64,000 bases of DNA from an uncultured Pelagibacteraceae bacterium (lineage in GTDB: Bacteria > Pseudomonadota > Alphaproteobacteria > Pelagibacterales > Pelagibacteraceae): assembly GCA_902582605.1 (NCBI GenBank), contig CACHSP010000002.1, positions 62,001 to 126,000 of the forward strand, read 5' to 3'. The translations under genes and the position numbers were made by a program. The notes below the pieces were generated by a model. It ran no database searches. It had not been told where the DNA came from and was given only the letters and a program-made list of their open reading frames with translations. Numbering within the stretch: the stretch's first letter is position 1; the number at the start of each line of letters is the position of its first letter. Positions 1 through 9,131 of the stretch are shown in pieces.

Positions 1-13
1 ACATTTAGAGGGT

Positions 14-349
14 GTGCTAAAGGATAAAAATAGAAAACGTGGTTGGCATGAACCATGGATAATTACTTTTGGAAATTTAGGTGATGATATTATTGATAAA
101 GTTAACATTCAAGAATTTGAAGACATTGGCAAAATACCAAATAAAGAATTTATTGATATGTCTATTCCACAGGGTCAAATAGATAACATTAGAGATAAAT
201 TTATTAAGCTTGTTGCAAAGTATATTGCGGAGTTAAATTTATTAAATGGAATTGAAATAAGAAAATTAATAGATGATCATTTTAAATCTGATCAAAAAAA
301 TCTTCCACTTAGAACAATTATTAATTCTATAGACAATTACGTGAAATAG
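14..349 (+). CDS. hypothetical protein (possibly 5'-truncated by the window edge)
   Basis: ORF of 111 aa; no recognised motif. Confidence 0.5.
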   Translation: MLKDKNRKRGWHEPWIITFGNLGDDIIDKVNIQEFEDIGKIPNKEFIDMSIPQGQIDNIRDKFIKLVAKYIAELNLLNGIEIRKLIDDHFKSDQKNLPLRTIINSIDNYVK

Positions 350-400
350 GAACTAAGTCATTTCACTAACAATATTTGTAATTTATATTATATTTAAGAT

Positions 401-952
401 ATGAAAACTCAATTAAATATGAAAAAAAACTTAGATAAATTTATACCCATTACTAAAGTTGTTGATTATTGCCCCCCAAAATTTGTAGATAATTGGGATG
501 GTAGTTTTAACAAAATAAAAATTGGTAAAACATATTATTTTAGACCAAATAAAGAATTTTCAAATTTTAAATTAAAGATTAATGAAAATAATCTTTTAAA
601 TTTGAAAACTAATTCAGAGGGTATTTATGTAATTGTTGATAAGTATTTAAAATATTTTTATATTGGTAAAACTTTATCAAATATTAAACAAAGACTTGGA
701 TCTCATATTCAAAAATTAACTAGCACGAATAATAACAAAAATACTACCCCCAAAAAGTGGCAGAAAATTTCTTTTGAAAGATATAAAAAATTAGGGAAAG
801 AAAGTGTTAATCTTAATGATTTATTTATCAATTTTTATCATAGAGATGGCGACTCTACGATTAGCTTGGAACAATTCGAAAATTTAATTTACAAAGAGTA
901 TAAAGAAAGTTTTTCTGACTATACTTTTTTAAATGATCCAAGGGCTCTATAA
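401..952 (+). CDS. GIY-YIG-like domain protein
   Basis: ORF 183 aa containing EGIYVIVDKYLKYFYIGKTLSNIKQRLGSH, matching the GIY-(x)-YIG core layout. Confidence 0.6.
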   Translation: MKTQLNMKKNLDKFIPITKVVDYCPPKFVDNWDGSFNKIKIGKTYYFRPNKEFSNFKLKINENNLLNLKTNSEGIYVIVDKYLKYFYIGKTLSNIKQRLGSHIQKLTSTNNNKNTTPKKWQKISFERYKKLGKESVNLNDLFINFYHRDGDSTISLEQFENLIYKEYKESFSDYTFLNDPRAL

Positions 953-965
953 AAATATTGATTAA

Positions 966-1244
966 TTATTTTAACTCATCTCCAGGATAATTTTCTTTAA
1001 ACCAATTTTCCACAGAAGAATAAAATTTATCATCCTCATCATTTGAAAGATGTGCAAATATCGATCCAGGACTAGGCATTTCTTCCTCGTCACCTCCATT
1101 TTCATCCATTAGGTCTTTTTTTGCTCCATCGTATGCCTTAGGAAATTTACTTTTTAAAAACTCAATTACTTCCTCCTCAATGCCATCAGCATGCATATCG
1201 TAGTTTTCACAAAATTTATTATATCTATCATAATCTTTAGACAT
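966..1244 (-). CDS. acidic hypothetical protein
   Basis: ORF 92 aa, Asp/Glu-rich. Confidence 0.55.
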   Translation of the reverse strand: MSKDYDRYNKFCENYDMHADGIEEEVIEFLKSKFPKAYDGAKKDLMDENGGDEEEMPSPGSIFAHLSNDEDDKFYSSVENWFKENYPGDELK

Positions 1245-1324
1245 GATTTATCTTAAAATAATTAGTGAAACAGATCAATAGTCACTTCACTAACATTATT
1301 TCATAATTAGTTTAAAGTCTAAAT

Positions 1325-1540
1325 ATGAAAACATTTAAACCTTTTAAAATAAAAAAATACAAACCTTTCAAGTTCAAGATAAAAAAGAGACCTGTCTATA
1401 AACCAATACGTGTAAAAAAGCCTAAACCTCCAAAGAGAGGTCGATGGTTAAAAAATGGAACTATTCAGCACATGAAAGTTACTGCATCAGGTAGGCGTTA
1501 TTGGACACCAAAACTAATTAAACACAACTTAACAATTTAA
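1325..1540 (+). CDS. small, strongly basic Lys/Pro-rich protein
   Basis: ORF 71 aa with repeated K-P-F-K motifs (FKPFKIKKYKPFKFKIKKRPVYKP). Confidence 0.5.
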   Translation: MKTFKPFKIKKYKPFKFKIKKRPVYKPIRVKKPKPPKRGRWLKNGTIQHMKVTASGRRYWTPKLIKHNLTI

Positions 1541-1548
1541 TAATAAAT

Positions 1549-1929
1549 ATGATTAAAAACAAAAATACCTTAGCATTATTTCTTTTTATTCCTGCGGGAT
1601 TATTAATTATTTCTAATTTGATTGCTTTTACTGCAGGATTTGACGCATTTGTTAAAATGATAATTTGTTTTTCCTCAGGAACAATTATCTTTTATGGATT
1701 TAAATCAGCAAAAGGAATAAATGAAACAATAATAATTTTTTCCTTAATTTTAATTTTATTTAATCCAGTATTTCCAATTCATCTAGAGAAAGAACTTTGG
1801 TTACCTATTAATCTTTTAACCAGTGGTATTTATATTTATGGTTATTTTAATGTTTTAGAAAACACCAAAGTTTCATCAAGTAAAAAATTTGAGGAAGATA
1901 AAGAATTATTTGAATTAATTAATAGATAA
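1549..1929 (+). CDS. small integral membrane protein
   Basis: ORF 126 aa, several hydrophobic segments. Confidence 0.55.
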   Translation: MIKNKNTLALFLFIPAGLLIISNLIAFTAGFDAFVKMIICFSSGTIIFYGFKSAKGINETIIIFSLILILFNPVFPIHLEKELWLPINLLTSGIYIYGYFNVLENTKVSSSKKFEEDKELFELINR

Positions 1930-1970
1930 AATTAATCTTACTAATCTAAAAGAAAATGTTACAATAAAAT

Positions 1971-2123
1971 ATGAAAACGTTTAAAGTAAGAGTAAGACTT
2001 CATGGTGGCAGAATAGTAGATATAAATATTCAAGCACCCGATGTTCATGCGGCGTTAAATATGGCTAAATCACAATATGGTGAAGGTAATGTGTTAGGTG
2101 CACCAATATTAGTGAGATCTTAG
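1971..2123 (+). CDS. small hypothetical protein (50 aa)
   Basis: Read by hand; below the ORF-track cutoff: MKTFKVRVRLHGGRIVDINIQAPDVHAALNMAKSQYGEGNVLGAPILVRS*. Confidence 0.6.
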   Translation: MKTFKVRVRLHGGRIVDINIQAPDVHAALNMAKSQYGEGNVLGAPILVRS

Positions 2124-2130
2124 ATTTACC

Positions 2131-2748
2131 ATGACAGATATTAATGACCTTAAGTTCACGATAGAGCCTGATGAAACCATTGAAATGGAACAATTTGTTA
2201 ATAGTGATAACAAAGAAAAAGAAAAAAAAATTTGGATACAAGTAAATTGGGGATTTTATCGAAGAAGAGAATTCACTATTCACGATTTCAATGTTTTTGA
2301 TGATTGTAAGACCTTAGAAGACATTCAAAAAAAAATGGATGAAAAAGTTAAAGAAGCAACACCTATAGTTAAAGATACAGAACACGAATTATCAAAGTTG
2401 TTTGTTCACGATGTTAACTTAAATGTTTATGAGACATCAGGATTATCTGAAATTCTTGGCGCAGAAGAAGGCGATGTATTTTTGAATGAAAGCAGTGGTG
2501 GAGGAGCTTTTTCTAATGTCTTTCATTCAGAAAATATAGATGATGCCGATTGGAATAAAACTGTAAGTGAAAGTGTTAGAGGTGAAACTGATGTATCACT
2601 TGAAGCTGCTGCAGAAGGTTGGCAAGATGATGTTTTGGTGGAAGATTTTAACTATACTAGCATGGCACATGACACTTTTTATAGAGCACCTCTTAGAGTA
2701 GTTGAGATTAAAAAAGATGATAAAAAAAATGATAGAAACCAAAAATGA
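2131..2748 (+). CDS. hypothetical protein, duplicate A of a tandem pair
   Basis: ORF 205 aa; shares blocks with the next ORF (W..FRR-EF, DC-I--I, TPI-KD, SGGG-FSN-FH). Confidence 0.6.
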   Translation: MTDINDLKFTIEPDETIEMEQFVNSDNKEKEKKIWIQVNWGFYRRREFTIHDFNVFDDCKTLEDIQKKMDEKVKEATPIVKDTEHELSKLFVHDVNLNVYETSGLSEILGAEEGDVFLNESSGGGAFSNVFHSENIDDADWNKTVSESVRGETDVSLEAAAEGWQDDVLVEDFNYTSMAHDTFYRAPLRVVEIKKDDKKNDRNQK

Positions 2749-3287
2749 GATTTAAGATTATTCCAGCTCAACATTTAGTCATTGAAACATTAATTGATCT
2801 TCATCCTGAATATCACAAAGATGATAAATATAAAGATGCAAAGCATAATAAATGGATAAGTTTTCAAAGAGATTGGGGAAGAATAGATCGTGAATTTATA
2901 GACTCTAATGAGGTTAAAATATTTAAAGATTGCAATGACATATCGCAAATACAAAATTTGATAAACAATTCAATAAATTCCTTAACACCAATTTCCAAAG
3001 ACAAAAATGAAAAGAGTTTTTATAATAATGAAGATTATAATAATTTTTATAATATCAGAAATATTGAGAATAAATTAGATTTAGATATTGATTATTTATG
3101 GGCAGGATCAACTGGTGGCGGAAGCAGTTTAAATATGATTTTTCACAATGGAGTTGATGATAATGAAATTTCAAAAGTTGAAAATATGCTAAATGATATG
3201 GTTCCACTTGATACTGTAGCTGATGAGTTGAATTATAGTTTTGAAACAGAAGAATATCACCAAACTCCAATAAAGGTTGAGGAATAA
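2745..3287 (+). CDS. hypothetical protein, duplicate B of a tandem pair
   Basis: ORF 180 aa; ATGA overlap with the upstream ORF; collinear similarity to it. Confidence 0.6.
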   Translation: MRFKIIPAQHLVIETLIDLHPEYHKDDKYKDAKHNKWISFQRDWGRIDREFIDSNEVKIFKDCNDISQIQNLINNSINSLTPISKDKNEKSFYNNEDYNNFYNIRNIENKLDLDIDYLWAGSTGGGSSLNMIFHNGVDDNEISKVENMLNDMVPLDTVADELNYSFETEEYHQTPIKVEE

Positions 3288-3337
3288 ATTAATTATGGAA
3301 GATAAAAAATTGGATTAAATTAAATAATTTTTATTTT

Positions 3338-3775
3338 ATGAAAAACGTAGAAAAATATCCCCACATTCTTGAAAATTGGCTTAAACATTATATCTCGTCA
3401 ATGAATGATACCGGTAACCTAATACCTGGTGATAATACTGGTGAAGCTCCATTTGGAGTGAAAATAATTTTTGATGGATATGCTGAAAATGACAATGGAG
3501 AACCAATTAAAGAAAGGTTAAATTTTGCGATATTTATTCATAAAGACTCTTTAACTAAAGAATTTAAAGAACATGAATTTACTCCGTGGGCTTTAAAGCA
3601 CCGTCGCGAAGAAGAATGTTGTGTTAGTTACTGGTTTGATAAATCTGATAAAAGTTTTCACCCCGTTAATTATATAGAGGAAGAAAATGATGATTGTACT
3701 AAACTAGATAGGAATTTTGTTATTGATTTAATTTGCGCAATAGATGAAAGAGATAAAAAAAGTTTATTGAAATAA
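3338..3775 (+). CDS. hypothetical protein
   Basis: ORF 145 aa, no recognised motif. Confidence 0.5.
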   Translation: MKNVEKYPHILENWLKHYISSMNDTGNLIPGDNTGEAPFGVKIIFDGYAENDNGEPIKERLNFAIFIHKDSLTKEFKEHEFTPWALKHRREEECCVSYWFDKSDKSFHPVNYIEEENDDCTKLDRNFVIDLICAIDERDKKSLLK

Positions 3776-3810
3776 AATTTAAATTGATTAAAAAGTTTTA
3801 ATTAAAACTA

Positions 3811-5100
3811 TTGATGACTATAACATATCTAAAAAAATCACCAAAAACATCATCAACAGATGACAATAAAACAACGGGGATTGTTCAAGATTTATTAAAA
3901 GATATTGAAAGTACAAAAGAGCAAGGATGTATTGATTTAACCAAAAAATTCGACAAATACGATGGTGAAATCATTGTTTCAAAAGAGAGAATTGAAGAAA
4001 TTAAAAAAACTTTAGATCAAAAAACTAAAGATGATATTCAGTTTTCATTTGATCGAGTAAGAAAATTTGCCGAAGCTCAACTTAAAAATTACGGACAAGA
4101 TTTTGAAGTTGAACTATCCGATGGTTTGTATGCAGGTCAAAAATTAGTTCCGGTTAATACGGCAGGTTGCTATATACCAGGAGGAAGATATGCTCATATC
4201 GCTTCTGCAGTAATGAGTGTGACGACAGCCAAAGTTGCTGGTGTTAAAAATATTATAGCGTGTAGTCCACCAAAAGAAGGTGTTGGTGCCCACCCTACTA
4301 TTGTCTATACTGCTGATCTTTGTGGGGCAGATGTAATTTTAAACCTAGGTGGTGTTCCTGCAATTGCTGCAATGACTAATGGATTATTTAAAAACCCTCC
4401 AGCAGACATAATTGTTGGTCCAGGAAACCAGTTTGTTGCTGAAGCAAAAAGAATTTTATATGGCAAGGTGGGAATTGATTTGTTTGCAGGTCCAACTGAA
4501 ATTGGAATAATTGCTGATGCAAAAGCTGATCCAGAAATAGTTGCTGTTGATTTAGTAGGCCAAGCAGAACATGGTTATAATTCTCCATGTTGGCTTTATA
4601 CAACTAGTAAAGAATTAGCTGAGAAAGTTATGAAGAGAGTTCCAGAATTAATTGCAGAGTTACCGGAGGTTCCAAGAACTAGTGCAGAAGCAGCTTGGAG
4701 AGATTATGGTGAAGTTATTCTTTGTGACACTGATGAAGAGATCTTAAAAATTAGTGATGAATACGCTCCAGAACATTTAGAAGTTCAAACAGAAAATCTA
4801 AAGTGGTTTCACGAACGATTAACTAATTATGGATCATTATTTGTCGGTGAAGAAACTACAGTTGCCTATGGAGATAAATGTTCAGGTACAAATCATATTT
4901 TACCAACTAAAGGAGCTGGTAGATATACTGGTGGTTTATTTGTTGGTAAATTTATTAAAACTTTAAGTTTTCAAAGAATGACAAAAGAATCTACTGAACT
5001 AGTTGGTGCTGCTGCCGCAAGAATATCTAGATATGAAGGAATGGAAGCTCATGCTAGAACTGGAGATGTAAGGCTCAAAAAATACGGCTATTCGAATTAA
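3811..5100 (+). CDS. histidinol dehydrogenase family protein; resembles HpsN-type sulfopropanediol dehydrogenase
   Basis: ORF 429 aa; HisD-family blocks (VNTAGCYIPGGRYAHIASAVMSVTTAKVAGV, ADIIVGPGNQFVAEAKRILYG, DLFAGPTEIGIIAD, YAPEHLEV, GDKCSGTNHILPTKGAGRYTGGL). Confidence 0.8.
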   Translation: MMTITYLKKSPKTSSTDDNKTTGIVQDLLKDIESTKEQGCIDLTKKFDKYDGEIIVSKERIEEIKKTLDQKTKDDIQFSFDRVRKFAEAQLKNYGQDFEVELSDGLYAGQKLVPVNTAGCYIPGGRYAHIASAVMSVTTAKVAGVKNIIACSPPKEGVGAHPTIVYTADLCGADVILNLGGVPAIAAMTNGLFKNPPADIIVGPGNQFVAEAKRILYGKVGIDLFAGPTEIGIIADAKADPEIVAVDLVGQAEHGYNSPCWLYTTSKELAEKVMKRVPELIAELPEVPRTSAEAAWRDYGEVILCDTDEEILKISDEYAPEHLEVQTENLKWFHERLTNYGSLFVGEETTVAYGDKCSGTNHILPTKGAGRYTGGLFVGKFIKTLSFQRMTKESTELVGAAAARISRYEGMEAHARTGDVRLKKYGYSN

Positions 5101-5106
5101 AGACAA

Positions 5107-6891
5107 CTAGAAATTCATTTTATAAAAAGCGTTACCACCTAAACTCAATGTATTTTGGCTAGAGAGTAAGCCATAATAGGAGACACCTATTTTACTATTT
5201 TCGTAAATATATTTTTCATAATTCATGCTAGCTGACAATGATATTTCTCTTTTTAAATCATTATCTGGTTTATATATTGCAGTTGTACCATTAACTGAAT
5301 ATGTCTGTTCATCATCTCCAATTGCACTTCTAAGATCTAAAGCCCAATTTAAATTTAATTTTTCCTCTTTGTCATCTCTAATTAAATAATCATCAGAAAG
5401 ATAAATTGACAAGTTTCCAACTACTCTATTTCGCCAAGAATAAAATTTACTCTCATCATATGTTGGTGTTATTGACATACTTGATGTAAATCCGATATCT
5501 GGAATGATATTTAGATTATTTTTTTTTGCTCCTAATTGGATATCATAAGTTTGAAAATTACTATCAGAGTCTACTGTTCCTGATGACACTGTGTTAGTTA
5601 AAACTTTTCTTTTTCCGTCTTTTAAAGTAACTCCACTAGTAATAAAAGTGTCTAAATTAAAAAATTTATCATTATCAGGAGTATGGATACCTCCAGAGAT
5701 ATTTTGATATGTAATCCTATAGTCTTTTGCAAAATCTTGTATTCCACCCTCAAACATCATAATAAAATTAGAATTTTCTAATGGATAAATTAAATTTGCT
5801 CCTAAATTGATTAAATTATATTCCATCGCTAAACTGTTAGAATCTTCACTCCTATTAAGAAGAGTTGAGTATAATTCTCCCCAACCTCCTTTATGATTAA
5901 ATAAATTTGAGTTTTCGTATCTATTAAGGAAATTTCTAAGATTAATTGATTTATAACTTAACATTTCATCAATTGTTTCACTTCCTCCTTGACCGACTGA
6001 TCCTGCAGAGCCTTTAACTACTTGGTTTCCATCTAAATCTTCAAAAGAAAAGTCTCCGTCAATGTCATAGTAATAAGCTTGACCAACACCATGTTTCATT
6101 TTTAAAGTACTTCCAGTTATGCCAGCTCCATGAGCGATTTTACCAACTACAATACCTCCATCTTTCAGGGTGATTGTTGAATTATTCCCATATAACTTTA
6201 TTGAGTCGTAGCCAACATCATTCTTTATTGATCCACTATTGGTAACATTTGAGTTAACCCCGACTCTTATAGTGGCATTATCACTATCAGAGTTAGTCAT
6301 TTCCCCTCCAGCTTTATTGGTAATTGTTGCTGTATTACCAGCAGCGGTTCCAAAAATGGCAGATCCGTTTGTGGCTGTAATTTTCCCTGAGTTAATAATT
6401 GTCATACCAGTAGTATTTGTGCCACCCGTTTTGCTTATTCTAATAGTATTTCTATTTGACGAAATTGTACCTCCAGAGTTATTTGTAATTGTTGCATCAG
6501 TTGTTGCCTTTGCATCGATCGCAGTTGTACCACTTGCTGTAATTGTTCCTGAATTAGTTACTGACAAATCAGATGTCGTATCTCCAAAAACAGTTTGAGT
6601 ATTAGCGCTGATAGTTGAACCAGACTCGACAGTTACTGAAACACTATCTCCAGTGACATTTGCCGCTGGAGTAGTTGCACCCGTAGCTAATGTTGAATTG
6701 CTTTTTACAGTTAAAATTTCTCCATTTCCATCAAGATTTTGTTGATCGGTGGTAGTACCTCCGTCTTGAATAGTATTACTATCAGCATATGCAGGATTAA
6801 ATAAAAAAATAAAAAATAATAGAATAATTAAAGATATTGAAGAAAATAATCTTAATTTTAAAAATGATTTTTTATTAAATTTAGCAAACAT
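5107..6891 (-). CDS. autotransporter-like outer-membrane protein
   Basis: ORF 594 aa; signal peptide, Thr/Ser/Gly/Asn-rich passenger with repeating 'ITNSGTI'-like beta-helix motifs, C-terminal beta-barrel-like region ending in aromatic F. Confidence 0.75.
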   Translation of the reverse strand: MFAKFNKKSFLKLRLFSSISLIILLFFIFLFNPAYADSNTIQDGGTTTDQQNLDGNGEILTVKSNSTLATGATTPAANVTGDSVSVTVESGSTISANTQTVFGDTTSDLSVTNSGTITASGTTAIDAKATTDATITNNSGGTISSNRNTIRISKTGGTNTTGMTIINSGKITATNGSAIFGTAAGNTATITNKAGGEMTNSDSDNATIRVGVNSNVTNSGSIKNDVGYDSIKLYGNNSTITLKDGGIVVGKIAHGAGITGSTLKMKHGVGQAYYYDIDGDFSFEDLDGNQVVKGSAGSVGQGGSETIDEMLSYKSINLRNFLNRYENSNLFNHKGGWGELYSTLLNRSEDSNSLAMEYNLINLGANLIYPLENSNFIMMFEGGIQDFAKDYRITYQNISGGIHTPDNDKFFNLDTFITSGVTLKDGKRKVLTNTVSSGTVDSDSNFQTYDIQLGAKKNNLNIIPDIGFTSSMSITPTYDESKFYSWRNRVVGNLSIYLSDDYLIRDDKEEKLNLNWALDLRSAIGDDEQTYSVNGTTAIYKPDNDLKREISLSASMNYEKYIYENSKIGVSYYGLLSSQNTLSLGGNAFYKMNF

Positions 6892-7514
6892 TAAATATTT
6901 TTATAAAATTCTAATACATCTCTTAGAATATAAAGTGTTATTAAAAACATGAACAAAATAATGAAAATATTTATAAATTTCCATATTTTTTTATCATTTA
7001 AATATCTAGCAAAATATTGAGATAAATACCCTATTGAGAAAAAAAATAAAAAAGAAGCTATAGTCGCGCCAATACCAAAAAAATATTTCTCTACAAGTAA
7101 AAAGCTTTTAGAGAAATTGCCCAGGAAAAACACAGTATCTGAATAAACGTGTGGATTTAAAAAGGTAAAACCTAGTGTTTTTAGTACTACGTTTTTTTTT
7201 TCATTAAAATTTGAATTTTGATCAAGATATACCTGAGTGTTAAATGACTTAATTTTTGAATAAATAAAATGAACAAGAAATATTATTAATAGAATATTAA
7301 GCATCAATTCAATTACTGGGCTAAAATATTGCGTAAAATAATGAAAAAGAAAAATGCCTAAAAATATAAGAATAAAATCAGAAATAGAGCAAATTAAACA
7401 AACTAAAAAAACATGTTGTTTTCTTAAACCTTGTTCTATGACAAAAATATTTTGAGCACCAATTGCTAATATTAAGCTTAATCCTGTAAAAAAACCCAAT
7501 AAAGCAAATTCCAT
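6891..7514 (-). CDS. LysE/ArgO family amino acid exporter
   Basis: ORF 207 aa; N-term LSLILAIGAQNIFVIEQGLRKQH typical of LysE/ArgO. Confidence 0.8.
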   Translation of the reverse strand: MEFALLGFFTGLSLILAIGAQNIFVIEQGLRKQHVFLVCLICSISDFILIFLGIFLFHYFTQYFSPVIELMLNILLIIFLVHFIYSKIKSFNTQVYLDQNSNFNEKKNVVLKTLGFTFLNPHVYSDTVFFLGNFSKSFLLVEKYFFGIGATIASFLFFFSIGYLSQYFARYLNDKKIWKFINIFIILFMFLITLYILRDVLEFYKNI

Positions 7515-7573
7515 AAATTATATATTTGAATTTTTTGAACTTACTTTAAATCTTTAGAAAATAAAAATAATTA

Positions 7574-8035
7574 TCAAGTTTCAGGGATAAACAATAAACA
7601 TAGCCCATTATTACAAAATCTTTTACCAGTTGAGCTTGGCCCATCGTCAAAAACATGTCCATGATGAACACCACACTTAGCGCAATGATATTCGATCCTT
7701 TTCATGCCAAATGAATAATCTATCTTTGTTTTAAAGGCACCTGGCAAAGCTTCACTAAATGATGGCCAGCCAGTGCCACTATCAAATTTAGCCTCTGAGG
7801 AAAATAATTTGTTTCCACAATTGGCACAATGATAAAAGCCTTTTCTTTTCTCTTGCAGTAATTCACTAGTAAATGGTCTTTCAGTACCTTCATTAAACAT
7901 AATTTCTTTTTGTTTACTGGTAAGGTTCTGATTGATTATTTTTTTGGTTTCTGAAAGTACAAATTTATATGGATACAAAATCCATGATAAACAGGATACA
8001 CCAATAATCTTTAATAGATTTCTTCTATTGCTCAT
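7574..8035 (-). CDS. msrB: peptide-methionine (R)-S-oxide reductase, exported
   Basis: ORF 153 aa; signal-like N-term; CANCGNKLFSSEAKFDSGTGWPSF, CAKCGVHHGHVFDDGP, RFCNNG. Confidence 0.88.
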   Translation of the reverse strand: MSNRRNLLKIIGVSCLSWILYPYKFVLSETKKIINQNLTSKQKEIMFNEGTERPFTSELLQEKRKGFYHCANCGNKLFSSEAKFDSGTGWPSFSEALPGAFKTKIDYSFGMKRIEYHCAKCGVHHGHVFDDGPSSTGKRFCNNGLCLLFIPET

Positions 8036-8066
8036 TAAAACACGCCTGAAAATAATTTAATAAAAA

Positions 8067-8477
8067 TTATTCAGGATTTGCCGTTAATGTTTTAATTTCT
8101 AAAATATTTTCGTTGGGGTCTTTAACAAAGAATGTTTCCTGCTCATACTTTGTGCCTTTAAATCTTAAGTAAGGCTCATCATAGTACTTTGCACCTTTAT
8201 CTTTTAATCTTTGTTTTAACGTATCGAAATCTTTTCTAGATAAATGAACACCAAAGTGAGGTACTGAAACATTACCCATATCGACATCGTGTCTTTCATT
8301 ATCTAATTTATGTTCACTTGCATGAAGTGTTAATTCATTTCCCCAAAAATCAACATCAGCCCACTCTTGAGCAGAATTATCTAATCTGCAGCCTAATGTT
8401 TCGCTGTAAAATTTTTTTGCTGTCTCTAAATCACCACATGGTATTGCTAAATGAAAGCAGTTTGTGTTTTTGTACAT
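8067..8477 (-). CDS. VOC/glyoxalase family protein
   Basis: ORF 136 aa; HLAIPCGDLETAKKFYSETLGCR...FFVKDPNENILEIK. Confidence 0.85.
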   Translation of the reverse strand: MYKNTNCFHLAIPCGDLETAKKFYSETLGCRLDNSAQEWADVDFWGNELTLHASEHKLDNERHDVDMGNVSVPHFGVHLSRKDFDTLKQRLKDKGAKYYDEPYLRFKGTKYEQETFFVKDPNENILEIKTLTANPE

Positions 8478-8549
8478 AATTTCTCCTTTAAATACTTAAC
8501 AAAATAACTATATAAGCATTAATTTTTTAAATCAAGTTGGCAAATAATA

Positions 8550-9131
8550 ATGAATGATTTTTTACAATCTATAATAGACAGAGACCCTGCGGCAAAATCA
8601 AAGGTGAGTTTGATTCTTACCTACCCAGGAGTAAAGGCTATTTTTTTTCATAAAATTGCAAACTTTTTTGCAATAGCTAAATTTGATTTAGTTGCAAGAA
8701 TCATTTCTCAATTTTCAAGATTCTTAACTGGTATAGAGATTCATCCAAAAGCAAAAATAGGAAAAAATTTATTTATCGATCATGGAATGGGTGTTGTAAT
8801 TGGTGAAACTTCAGAGATAGGAGATAATGTCACGATCTATCACAACGTTACCCTTGGTGGGATTGCTCCAAGTATTAATGCAAATGATCAAAGAAATGTT
8901 AAAAGACATCCAACATTAGAAGACAATGTAGTTGTTGGATCTGGTGCTCAAATTTTAGGACCAGTTGTAATTGGAAAAAATTCTTTAATAGGTGCTAATG
9001 CAGTGGTTACAAAAAATGTTCCTGAGAAATCCATCATGGTTGGAATTCCAGCCACAAGAGTTGGGGATGCCACAAAAGGATTTCAACCTTATGCGGTTAC
9101 TGATAAAGATAAAGACAATGACACAAATTAA
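8550..9131 (+). CDS. cysE: serine O-acetyltransferase
   Basis: ORF 193 aa; hexapeptide left-handed beta-helix; [44 protein letters not shown]. Confidence 0.92.
   Translation: MNDFLQSIIDRDPAAKSKVSLILTYPGVKAIFFHKIANFFAIAKFDLVARIISQFSRFLTGIEIHPKAKIGKNLFIDHGMGVVIGETSEIGDNVTIYHNVTLGGIAPSINANDQRNVKRHPTLEDNVVVGSGAQILGPVVIGKNSLIGANAVVTKNVPEKSIMVGIPATRVGDATKGFQPYAVTDKDKDNDTN

Noticed and set aside
6239-6598. 119-aa + strand ORF, hydrophobic Val/Pro-rich
   Set aside because: Antisense to the repetitive autotransporter passenger; its low-complexity composition is the mirror of the T/S/N/G codons, with no independent support.
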